A DNA stretch of 34,830 bases, taken from positions 1-34,830 of the forward strand of contig JAURVT010000054.1 of assembly GCA_030655315.1 (NCBI GenBank), read 5' to 3'. Positions 15,983 through 22,823 of the stretch are shown here, piece after piece. The DNA comes from Nocardioidaceae bacterium. GTDB taxonomy: Bacteria > Actinomycetota > Actinomycetes > Propionibacteriales > Nocardioidaceae. Made by a program: the position numbers and the translations under genes. Positions within the stretch are counted from its first letter, which is position 1. Each line of letters opens with the position of its first letter. The notes under the pieces were generated by a model. It worked only from the letters and a program-made list of their open reading frames with translations, did no database searches and was not told the DNA's origin.

Positions 15983-16897
15983 ATGATGACGGCGCGCGAC
16001 GAGGAGTTCGGCCACTACGTGGTCGAGCGCCGCACGACGCTGCTGCGGACCGCCACCCTGCTGACCGCCGGTGACCAGCACCTGGCCGAGGACCTCGTGC
16101 AGACCTGCCTGACCCGGCTCTACGTGGCGTGGCCGGCCTTCCGCCGTGCGGCCAACCCGCACGGCTACGCGCACCGGACGTTGGTGAACGCGCTGATGGA
16201 CGAGCACCGACGACCGTGGCGCAGGCACGAGCGGCCGCTGCCCGACCCGCCCGAGCGGTCGTGCGCCGGTGGGCTCGACGCGTCGACCGCGGACGACCTC
16301 CACGCGGCCCTGCGAGGGCTCCCGCCGCGGATGCGTGCCGCCCTGGTCTGTCGCTACTTCCTCGACCAGAGCGTGGCGCAGACCGCCGAGATCCTGGGCT
16401 GTCGGGAGGGCACGGTGAAGAGCCAGACCGCACCCGGGCTCGACCACCTGCGTGCCGCCCTCGGCGACGTGGCCGTCCCCGCGCCCGACCGACCCGCGGG
16501 CCACCGCCCCACCACCTGTCTGCCGGTCGATCCGGCGACCCCCCTCTCGCACCGGAGCACCTCATGCCCGACCTGCGCACCCTCATGCACGACGCCGCCA
16601 CCATCGACGAGCCGCCCGTCCTCGACCCGGGCGCGGACGTCGCCCGCGGTCGTACGGCCCTCCGCCGCCGCCGACAGCGACGGCTCGGTGCCTCGGCGGG
16701 CCTGGCCGCCGCCGTCCTCGGTGTCGTGGCCGTCGGGACGACCGGCGCGTGGCAGGGCGCCCAGCAGCCCGTCTCGCAGGGGCCGGCCTCGTCTGGGGTC
16801 GCGCTGGTGGCCTACGCCGGTGCCCAACCGGCCGGTTACGAGCTCGACAAGGTCCCGGCCGGGTGGGAGGTCCGTGACAGCACGTCGGCCGTCCTGA
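15983..16897 (+). CDS. SigE-family extracytoplasmic-function sigma factor (3' end uncertain)
   Basis: The first about 165 residues are a typical actinobacterial SigE-family sigma factor. The start MMTARDEEFGHYV is family-like, region 2 shows DQHLAEDLVQTCLTRLYVAW, and region 4 shows LPPRMRAALVCRYFLDQSVA and GCREGTVKSQTAPGL. A family-typical arginine in SQTARGL is proline here. The frame then has no stop until 16897 and runs 334 bases into the next gene, giving a Pro/Ser/Arg-rich tail that is just the shadow of that gene. Normal members end soon after region 4, so a single-base indel (for instance in the C-run near 16540) or an unusual long overlap is implied. I take the ATG at 15983, overlapped by the stop of a seven-codon leader frame; a GTG at 15914 is possible. 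Confidence 0.8.
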   Translation: MMTARDEEFGHYVVERRTTLLRTATLLTAGDQHLAEDLVQTCLTRLYVAWPAFRRAANPHGYAHRTLVNALMDEHRRPWRRHERPLPDPPERSCAGGLDASTADDLHAALRGLPPRMRAALVCRYFLDQSVAQTAEILGCREGTVKSQTAPGLDHLRAALGDVAVPAPDRPAGHRPTTCLPVDPATPLSHRSTSCPTCAPSCTTPPPSTSRPSSTRARTSPAVVRPSAAADSDGSVPRRAWPPPSSVSWPSGRPARGRAPSSPSRRGRPRLGSRWWPTPVPNRPVTSSTRSRPGGRSVTARRPS

Positions 16898-17217
16898 CCC
16901 TCGCCCCCGTCGGCGCCGCCCCGGCGCCCATCGAGCCCGGCAGCACGTCCCTGGTGGCCACGATCGGGGTGATGACCGAGCGGGGCTACACGGTCCCCGG
17001 GGGTGTTCCCACCCAGGGGGTCGAGGTCGACGGCCTCCCCGGCGCGATCATCGACGACAAGGGCGCCGGCGACACCCGCACCCTGTACGCCGAGCAGGCC
17101 TCCGGCGATGCGCTGGTCATCCAGGTCTGGGACGGTCTCGGGTGGGACGACCAGCAGATCGTCGACTTCGCCGAGTCCGTCCGCGTCACCCGCGACGCCA
17201 CGCCCGGGGTCGGCTAG
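16564..17217 (+). CDS. Anti-sigma-like single-pass membrane protein
   Basis: The 217-residue protein starts with a short cytoplasmic part (PDLRTLMHDAA, then an RRRRQRR patch), has one hydrophobic helix at about residues 41-63, and an extracytoplasmic domain of about 150 residues. The start MPDLRTLMHDAA and the position after a SigE-family sigma gene are typical of the partner that holds such sigma factors at the membrane. It lacks the HxxxCxxC zinc motif of classic anti-sigma factors, so control by redox is not indicated. GGAG lies six bases before the ATG. The function is inferred from context. Confidence 0.75.
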   Translation: MPDLRTLMHDAATIDEPPVLDPGADVARGRTALRRRRQRRLGASAGLAAAVLGVVAVGTTGAWQGAQQPVSQGPASSGVALVAYAGAQPAGYELDKVPAGWEVRDSTSAVLTLAPVGAAPAPIEPGSTSLVATIGVMTERGYTVPGGVPTQGVEVDGLPGAIIDDKGAGDTRTLYAEQASGDALVIQVWDGLGWDDQQIVDFAESVRVTRDATPGVG

Positions 17218-17413
17218 CGGCGGCGGGCCCGCTGGACGACGGCGCGGACGGCGAGGGCGTCACCGCCTCCGGCGTCGGCCACGTCCGCACCGTCCACCGC
17301 GGCCCGGACGGCTACGCGGGCCACGTCGAGGGAACGCCGAGCCTGTCGAGCACGTCCGAGGGACCGAAGCCCCTGGAGCAACCCGCGCCAGGTCGCAACG
17401 TTGGGGGAACATC

Positions 17414-18007
17414 ATGATCCGTCGAGTCGGCATCTGCGCCGTCGCCACCCTGTTCGTCGTCGGGCTGGCAGGCAGCCCCGCATCGGCCCAGACCAAGGTC
17501 CGCGAGGACCGCATCGGTGACGCCGCGCCGCGCGTGGACATCGTCTCCACGAAGGTCCAGAACAACCGGACCAGCTTCGCGGTCACCATCAGGATCGCGA
17601 AGGTGGAGAAGCGCCGCACCGGTGCCGCCATCATCTTCGGGGGCGCCACGGAGGCGACCCAGGCCGTGCTGATCGAGGCGGTCCCCGTCTCGAGGGGGCG
17701 GTACCAGGTCCGCGGCTACACCGCCGACGACAGCTCCGAGACCCTCACCCCGCTCGCGTGCGCCTCCGGGGCGGCGACCGTCCGCCAGGGCACGGGCGGG
17801 TACTTCCGGTTCGTCGTGCCCCAGTCCTGCCTCGGCGCGCGTGCTGGTCGTCAGGCCACCACCGCCATCACCTTCGACAAGCGGGTCACCCAGGGCAGCG
17901 TCGTCCAGCAGGACCTGCGCGGCCTCCGCCGAGGAGACGAGACGTCGCGGGGTGACGAGGACGCGCCGGTCGACTTCAGCTCGGTCGTCACCACGCGCCT
18001 CGGCTGA
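17414..18007 (+). CDS. Secreted protein of unknown function
   Basis: The 197-residue precursor has a clear Sec signal peptide (Arg-rich start, hydrophobic core, cleavage after A-S-A near residue 25). The mature part starts QTKVREDRIGD and is predicted to be mostly beta strand. Two cysteines (in LACASG and QSCLG) may form a disulphide. I do not recognise a catalytic motif. The start ATG at 17414 has GGGGGA six bases upstream. It lies 196 bases past the anti-sigma-like gene, so it may be part of the sigma regulon. The alternative is a cell-wall-associated structural protein. Confidence 0.75.
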   Translation: MIRRVGICAVATLFVVGLAGSPASAQTKVREDRIGDAAPRVDIVSTKVQNNRTSFAVTIRIAKVEKRRTGAAIIFGGATEATQAVLIEAVPVSRGRYQVRGYTADDSSETLTPLACASGAATVRQGTGGYFRFVVPQSCLGARAGRQATTAITFDKRVTQGSVVQQDLRGLRRGDETSRGDEDAPVDFSSVVTTRLG

Positions 18008-18030
18008 CCCGACCGTCCGCCTCGCCCCCG

Positions 18031-18044
18031 CCGGAAGCCTCCGG
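18031..18044. terminator. Short hairpin between convergent genes
   Basis: CCGGA-AGCC-TCCGG forms a five-pair stem with a four-base loop in the 43 bases between the secreted-protein stop and the convergent GGDEF-EAL stop. No T-run follows. It could end transcription from both sides, but the stem is short. Confidence 0.35.
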
Positions 18045-18050
18045 TCGACG

Positions 18051-20177
18051 TCAGAGCCTGCGCCGGACGCTGGGAGCGGGGCCGGCGGGGTCGAGCCCGT
18101 GGGCGGAGTGCAGGAGTGAGAGGGCCGCGGTGCGCGAGGCCGCGTCGGAGGTCCGGAACCCGCACGAGCACTGCGCGCGGACGCCGCTGGCCGAGGTGGC
18201 CAGGTAGTGGCTGAGCCGGTGCGCGCGTCCGGGTGCGGACGCGCCGTCGCGCGTCGCGAGGTCCTCGGCCGACACCGTCGCGACCCGCGTCAGGTCGTGG
18301 GCCTCAGCGGACTGGGTGGTGGTGACGGACGAGACCAGCTGGTGCTGCGGCGTGGCCTCGGGACGGGCGAAGAGGAACCCCTGGGCCCGTCGGCAGCCCA
18401 TCATCACCAGGGAGTCGCGCTGCTGGAAGGTCTCGACGCCCTCGGCGACGACGTCCATGTCGAGGCTCGTCGCCAGCTGGACGATGGAGGAGACCAGGGT
18501 GGCGGTCGTGGCGTCGGTGTCGATGTCGGCGACGAAGGAGCGGTCGATCTTGATGATGTCGGCCGGTACGTCGCGCAGGTGGACCAGGTTGGAGAACCCG
18601 GTGCCGAAGTCGTCGATGGCGATGCGGACACCGTGCGCCCGCAGGGTGCCCAGGACGCCGATCGCCCGGTCGCGGTCGGTGGCGACCACGTTCTCGGTGA
18701 TCTCGAGGATCAGCTGGTGCGCCGGCAGCTCGTTCCGGTGGAGGGCCTGGACGACCGCGTCGACCCATCCGGGCGCCGTGAGCTGCGTCGGCGAGACGTT
18801 GACCGCCATCTCGAGCGGCCGGAGCAGGTCGCGGCTCCAGGCGGCCGCGCGCGCGACGGCCTGGTCGAGCACGAGGGTGCCGAGCGGGACGATGCTGCCG
18901 TCGGCCTCGGCCCAGTCGATGAACTCGGCGGGACTGACGGCGCCGGCGGTGGGATGGTCCCACCGCGCGAGCGCCTCGTACCCGCGCACCTGCTCGGTCG
19001 CCATGTCCACCACGGGCTGGTAGGCGACCGTGATCTGGCCGGTCTCGATGGCCTCGTGGAGGTCCTGCTGCAGGTTGGAGCGGCGCCGGACCGAGTCGGT
19101 CATGCCGTCGGTGTAGGTGACGACCCGGTGCTTCCCGCCGTCCTTGGCCGCGTACATCGCGACGTCGGCGTCGCGGAGCAGGGCGGCCACGTCGGGGCGG
19201 CCGCCGGGCGAGGCGAGGTCGCGGGGGAGTCCCCGCGCGCCGGCCACCGGCCGGTTCCCGTCCCGGGTGGCGATGCCGAGGCTCGCGCCCACGCGGAGGC
19301 GGAGCCCGTCGATCTCGATCGGTGCCTCGAGCGCGGCGAGCATCCGGGTGGCTGACGACTCGACCTGCAGCGTCGTGCCCGTCACGATCGCGGCGAACTC
19401 GTCACCCCCGAGCCGGGCGAGGACGTCGCAGGCACGCAGCGCGCCGGCGAGGCGGCCGGCGACGGCGGTGAGCAGCTGGTCGCCGACGTCGTGCCCGTGG
19501 GTGTCGTTGACCCGCTTGAAGTCGTCGAGGTCGACGAAGACGATGCCGAACGGGTCGTCCCGGCGCGAGGCTGCGGTCGCGAGCTCGTGGAACAGCGTCC
19601 GGCTCGCCAGACCGGTGACGGCGTCGCGGAGCACCACCTGCTCGTTCAACCTCCACGCCGCCAGGCTGGCGACGCTCGCGGCGAGGACGAACCCGGCATG
19701 GATGCCGGCCCACAGCCACGGGTGCACGTGCGCGCCGTGGTGCCCGAACACGTCGTGGGGCACCAACGTCCCGAGGATCCCGTGGTGGGCGAGCACCAGC
19801 AGCAGGGCCGTGCCGAAGGGGGCCCAGTCCTGGTAGAGCGCGACGAGGGCGACCATGACGAAGAAGTGGAAGTGCGCCTCGGTCTGCCCGCCCCACAGGT
19901 AGATCAGCATCATCGAGGCCGTCATCAGGCTGGTGGTGGCCAGGGAGCTGCGGACGGTGCGGGGGAGCCACTGCGGCATGGCCAGGAGCGCCGGGAGGGC
20001 GACGATCGCCGCGTGCATCGGCGCGTACGACGGGCTCGGGCCCCAGAACGCCGAGACCACGCCCAGGACGATGGCCTGGGCGAACGCGATGGCCATGACC
20101 ACGCGGTGTCGCTGGACCCAGACCGCCCGCGGCAGCGCACGACCCTGGGGCAACCACCGCAGCAACCACATCTTCAT
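18051..20177 (-). CDS. Membrane GGDEF-EAL cyclic-di-GMP cyclase/phosphodiesterase
   Basis: The protein (708 residues from the chosen start) makes and/or breaks cyclic di-GMP. About five or six N-terminal membrane segments (residues about 25-175, His-rich loops such as HHGAHVHP) form the sensor. The GGDEF domain has an intact GGDEF (257-261) and a product-inhibition site R-A-C-D five residues before it. The EAL domain has EAL (401-403), DDFGTG (522-527) and AEGVET. Both activities may therefore be present. Behind the EAL domain is a 75-residue tail with C670-x-C672 and H690-x2-H693, possibly a metal site. The start is unsure: ATG at 20177 follows a GGAG, ATGs at 20186 and 20192 are close, and a GTG at 20288 would add 37 residues lying over AT-rich, promoter-like DNA. 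Confidence 0.9.
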   Translation of the reverse strand: MKMWLLRWLPQGRALPRAVWVQRHRVVMAIAFAQAIVLGVVSAFWGPSPSYAPMHAAIVALPALLAMPQWLPRTVRSSLATTSLMTASMMLIYLWGGQTEAHFHFFVMVALVALYQDWAPFGTALLLVLAHHGILGTLVPHDVFGHHGAHVHPWLWAGIHAGFVLAASVASLAAWRLNEQVVLRDAVTGLASRTLFHELATAASRRDDPFGIVFVDLDDFKRVNDTHGHDVGDQLLTAVAGRLAGALRACDVLARLGGDEFAAIVTGTTLQVESSATRMLAALEAPIEIDGLRLRVGASLGIATRDGNRPVAGARGLPRDLASPGGRPDVAALLRDADVAMYAAKDGGKHRVVTYTDGMTDSVRRRSNLQQDLHEAIETGQITVAYQPVVDMATEQVRGYEALARWDHPTAGAVSPAEFIDWAEADGSIVPLGTLVLDQAVARAAAWSRDLLRPLEMAVNVSPTQLTAPGWVDAVVQALHRNELPAHQLILEITENVVATDRDRAIGVLGTLRAHGVRIAIDDFGTGFSNLVHLRDVPADIIKIDRSFVADIDTDATTATLVSSIVQLATSLDMDVVAEGVETFQQRDSLVMMGCRRAQGFLFARPEATPQHQLVSSVTTTQSAEAHDLTRVATVSAEDLATRDGASAPGRAHRLSHYLATSASGVRAQCSCGFRTSDAASRTAALSLLHSAHGLDPAGPAPSVRRRL

Positions 20178-20637
20178 GGGCTCCATGATCATCCATATGG
20201 AGTACCTTGCGCAGGTCTTGAGGAAGATTCTCTTGACATCGGCGGTGTCGGTGGGTGCTCCGCTGGAGCGGTCGTGCTCCCGGACCACGACCGTGGTGAG
20301 GTGACCGGCGACTCCACCTCAGCTGAAGCACGAGCCGTCACCGACCCCGTTTCACGCCAGGCCCCGTCACCGACCGCTGCTGGTCGGGCAGCGTCCCGGC
20401 CGCCAGAGCGTCGACCGCCCTGGCGCGGCTCGCAGCGCCCGGGTCCTGTCAACGTGCAGGGGGCGGCGTCGTCAACCGCACCGCCCGTCGCAGGGTCAGC
20501 GGCCCTGCCCGGTGGTCAGGCAGGCGCGGTAGCCCTGCGGATCTGCGAGCACCCAGAACGGTCTGACCCGCGCCGACCACCGTCATGGGTCGCCCCGCGG
20601 CGGTCGGTGACCGCTGGTGGCGGCGGAGCCGCACAGG
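20178..20637. other. Region between the GGDEF-EAL gene and the binding-protein terminator
   Basis: No intact gene. The right-hand edge of the GGDEF-EAL gene is unusually AT-rich (about 20180-20240) and is probably its promoter. Next comes a remnant of a DUF1801 gene (20320-20420). The rest (20421-20637) has scattered inverted repeats but nothing I can name. Confidence 0.5.
20320..20420 (-). pseudogene. Remnant of a DUF1801-domain gene
   Basis: About 100 bases match 26579-26682 inside the intact DUF1801 gene at roughly nine bases in ten, for instance the shared runs CAGCTGAAGCAC/G, CACCGACCGCTG and GGCCGCCAGAGCGTCGACCG. The fragment is two bases shorter between the outer matches, which breaks the frame, and both ends fade into unrelated sequence. 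It corresponds to the middle of the protein (roughly DALAAETLPDLQRSVKWG to CFSCGG). I read it as the leftover of a duplicate or related gene after decay or deletion. Confidence 0.75.
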
Positions 20638-20677
20638 CAGGTGGTGGCCGCCTCCACCCAGAGACGGCCACCACCTG
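20638..20677 (-). terminator. Perfect 13-bp hairpin downstream of the LacI-linked binding-protein gene
   Basis: CAGGTGGTGGCCG (20638-20650) and CGGCCACCACCTG (20665-20677) are exact complements around a 14-base loop. The hairpin starts 18 bases past the binding-protein stop. No T-run follows; the stem is strong enough to act as an actinobacterial intrinsic terminator. Confidence 0.7.
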
Positions 20678-20695
20678 GATCGTGTGGGGCACCGG

Positions 20696-21658
20696 TCAGC
20701 GGGTGCCCTCCTCGGCGTACTTCAGCACCGCGTCGGCATTGTCCTTGGTGATGAAGGCCGGGCCGGAGTAGATCGGCTCGCCGCCGCCGACGTCGTTGCC
20801 GTTGATGCTCTTGAGGTACAGCACCGAGACGCCCTCGTAGCCCTGGACGAACGGCTGCTGGTCGACCGCGAAGGCGATCTTGTCGGACTGGATGTCCTTG
20901 ATGACGTCCTCGGACAGGTCGAAGGTCGCGACCTTCGCCTCGCTGCCCGACTCCGCCACCGCCGCGACCGCGTCGATGCCCTGCTGTCCGCCGAGCGTCA
21001 GGACGGCGTCGATGCTGCTGTCGGCCTGCAGCTGGGAGGTGATGGTCGCGGTGACGGCGTTGTCGTCGGTGCCGTCGACCTGGAGGTTCGTCACGGTGCC
21101 ACCCATCGCCGCCTTGACCGCGGCGCAGCGCTGCTCGAGGTTGAGCGCTCCCGCGGCCTGGATCACGCACAGGGCGTTGGTGTACCCCTCGGCCTTCATC
21201 CGCTCCCCGACGGCCGTCCCCGCGAGCTCCTCGGACTGGCCGACGTGGGTGATGGCCCCGAACGCCTTCGACTGCTCCAGGCCGGCGTTGATGGTGACGA
21301 CCGGGATGCCGGCGGCGACGGCCGCCTTCACGCTCGCCTCGACACCGTCGGGGTTGGCCATGGAGACCACGATGCCGTCGACCTCGTCGGCGACCGCACC
21401 GTCGATCAGCTGCGACTGCTGCGACGGGTCGGGGTCGCCGGCGTAGTTCACCGTCACGCCGAGGTCCTTGCCCGCGCGGTCGGCACCGGACTTCACCCGG
21501 TCCCAGAACGCGTCGCCCGACGGCGCGTGGGTGATGACCGCGTAGGTGAGGTCGAGGTCGGCGGAGTCGGCGGGGCCGCTGTCCTGGCCGGTTCCGCTGC
21601 AGGCGCCGAGCGCGAGGGCGCCCGCGGCCACGAGGGCGGCGATCGTGAGCTTCTTCAT
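20696..21658 (-). CDS. Sugar-type ABC substrate-binding lipoprotein (RbsB family), no adjacent transporter
   Basis: The 320-residue precursor has a signal peptide with lipobox L-G-A-C20. The mature part is a type I periplasmic-binding protein of the ribose/galactose group: THAPSGDAFWDRVKSGADRA, the QLIDGAVADEVDGIVVSMANP strand, GIPVVTINAG and an AVLTLGG segment. It would sit on the outer face of the membrane and bind a sugar or similar polar ligand. No ATPase or permease lies next to it, so the partner is elsewhere or it works as a receptor. It is divergent from a LacI regulator and has that regulator's probable operator (21710-21723) in its promoter. Confidence 0.9.
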   Translation of the reverse strand: MKKLTIAALVAAGALALGACSGTGQDSGPADSADLDLTYAVITHAPSGDAFWDRVKSGADRAGKDLGVTVNYAGDPDPSQQSQLIDGAVADEVDGIVVSMANPDGVEASVKAAVAAGIPVVTINAGLEQSKAFGAITHVGQSEELAGTAVGERMKAEGYTNALCVIQAAGALNLEQRCAAVKAAMGGTVTNLQVDGTDDNAVTATITSQLQADSSIDAVLTLGGQQGIDAVAAVAESGSEAKVATFDLSEDVIKDIQSDKIAFAVDQQPFVQGYEGVSVLYLKSINGNDVGGGEPIYSGPAFITKDNADAVLKYAEEGTR

Positions 21659-21709
21659 GGCGTTCTCTTTCGTGGAGGGGGTGCGTGCTGGCCAGACCTT
21701 CGTCCTGAC

Positions 21710-21723
21710 ATGGAGCGCTCCAT
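21710..21723. promoter_or_regulatory. LacI-family operator in front of the binding-protein gene
   Basis: ATGGAGCGCTCCAT is a perfect 14-base palindrome with the central CG expected of LacI-family sites. It lies 52 bases before the binding-protein ATG and 71 before the divergent lacI-type gene. The same 14 bases recur before the P450 gene (25057-25070). On the minus strand a TTTACT hexamer directly precedes it, the same arrangement as at the P450 promoter. Confidence 0.85.
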
Positions 21724-21794
21724 AAGTAAAGGGTGTGAAGTACGCCACGTCAAGGGACGGGACGTGACGCCGTCTGATCGGACGAGGTGAGACC

Positions 21795-22823
21795 ATGACG
21801 TCCGTGCAACCAGGGTCGAGATCGAGGCCGACGATCTATGACGTCGCCCAGCGCGCGGGCGTGTCCAAGTCGCTGGTCTCCCTGGTGCTGCGCGGCCACC
21901 CGAACGTGAGCGACCGGCGCCGCCGGGCGGTGCTCGAGGCCATCGACGAGCTCGGGTACCGACCCAGCACGGCCGCAGCGTCGTTGGCGGGCCACCGCAC
22001 GCACAGCATCGGGGTGGCGATCGAGGAGTTCGAGAACCTCTGGTTCGTCGAGCTCCTGCGCGGCATGCGGCAGGAGCTGCACGCCACCGGCTACCACGTC
22101 ACCGTCGCCGACCGGGACCTCAACTCCCACCTCGCCCTCGACCCGATCGACGGCTTCCGGTCGCTGCGCGTCGACGGCCTCGTGATGGCGATGGAGCCCG
22201 GCGCGGGCGTCCTCGACGACCTCGACCTCCCCTACGTGGTGGCCGGGCAGCGGGAGAACGTGCCGGGGACGTCCGACCTCGTCGCCGGTGACGACACGCT
22301 CGGCGGCGAGATGGCCACGGGCCACCTCCTGGGGCTCGGCCACGAGCGGATCGCCCACGTGACGGGCGCCGGCGGCACGGCGGCGCTGCGCTGCTCGGGC
22401 TACGAGGCGACGATGCGGGCCGCGGGGCACCGGGTGGTCGTCGTCGGGCACGACGAGCCGACCACCGAGCTGGCGGCGGGACGCTCCACCGCCGCGCTCC
22501 TGGACGCAGAACCCGACGTCACCGCCGTCTTCGCCGCCAACGACCTGATGGCGCTCGGCGCGATGGCCGCCCTGCGCGAGCGGGGTCTCGGCGTGCCGGG
22601 CGACGTGTCCGTGATGGGCTACGACGACACGCCGCTGGCGGGGTCGGCCTACCTCGGCCTGACGTCCGTCGACGACCGCAGCGACGAGATGGGTGTGCGG
22701 ACCGCGCGGACGCTGCTGCGACGGATCTCCGACCCGTCCGCACCGCCGCACCGCGAGCTGCTCGAGCCCGCGGTGGTGGTCCGGACCACCACCGCTCCCG
22801 GGCCCCGGGCTGCGCGGCCCTAG
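21795..22823 (+). CDS. LacI-family transcriptional regulator
   Basis: The 342-residue protein has an N-terminal LacI helix-turn-helix (TIYDVAQRAGVSKSLVSLVL, residues 13-32) with the hinge YRPSTAAASLAG. A periplasmic-binding-like effector domain follows (IGVAIEEFENLWFVELLRGM; VFAANDLMALGAMAALRERG; DVSVMGYDDTPLA). It most likely represses the divergent binding protein and the convergent P450 gene by binding ATGGAGCGCTCCAT, and releases it when a small ligand binds. Its TAG stop shares CTAG with the stop of the convergent P450 gene. Confidence 0.92.
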   Translation: MTSVQPGSRSRPTIYDVAQRAGVSKSLVSLVLRGHPNVSDRRRRAVLEAIDELGYRPSTAAASLAGHRTHSIGVAIEEFENLWFVELLRGMRQELHATGYHVTVADRDLNSHLALDPIDGFRSLRVDGLVMAMEPGAGVLDDLDLPYVVAGQRENVPGTSDLVAGDDTLGGEMATGHLLGLGHERIAHVTGAGGTAALRCSGYEATMRAAGHRVVVVGHDEPTTELAAGRSTAALLDAEPDVTAVFAANDLMALGAMAALRERGLGVPGDVSVMGYDDTPLAGSAYLGLTSVDDRSDEMGVRTARTLLRRISDPSAPPHRELLEPAVVVRTTTAPGPRAARP

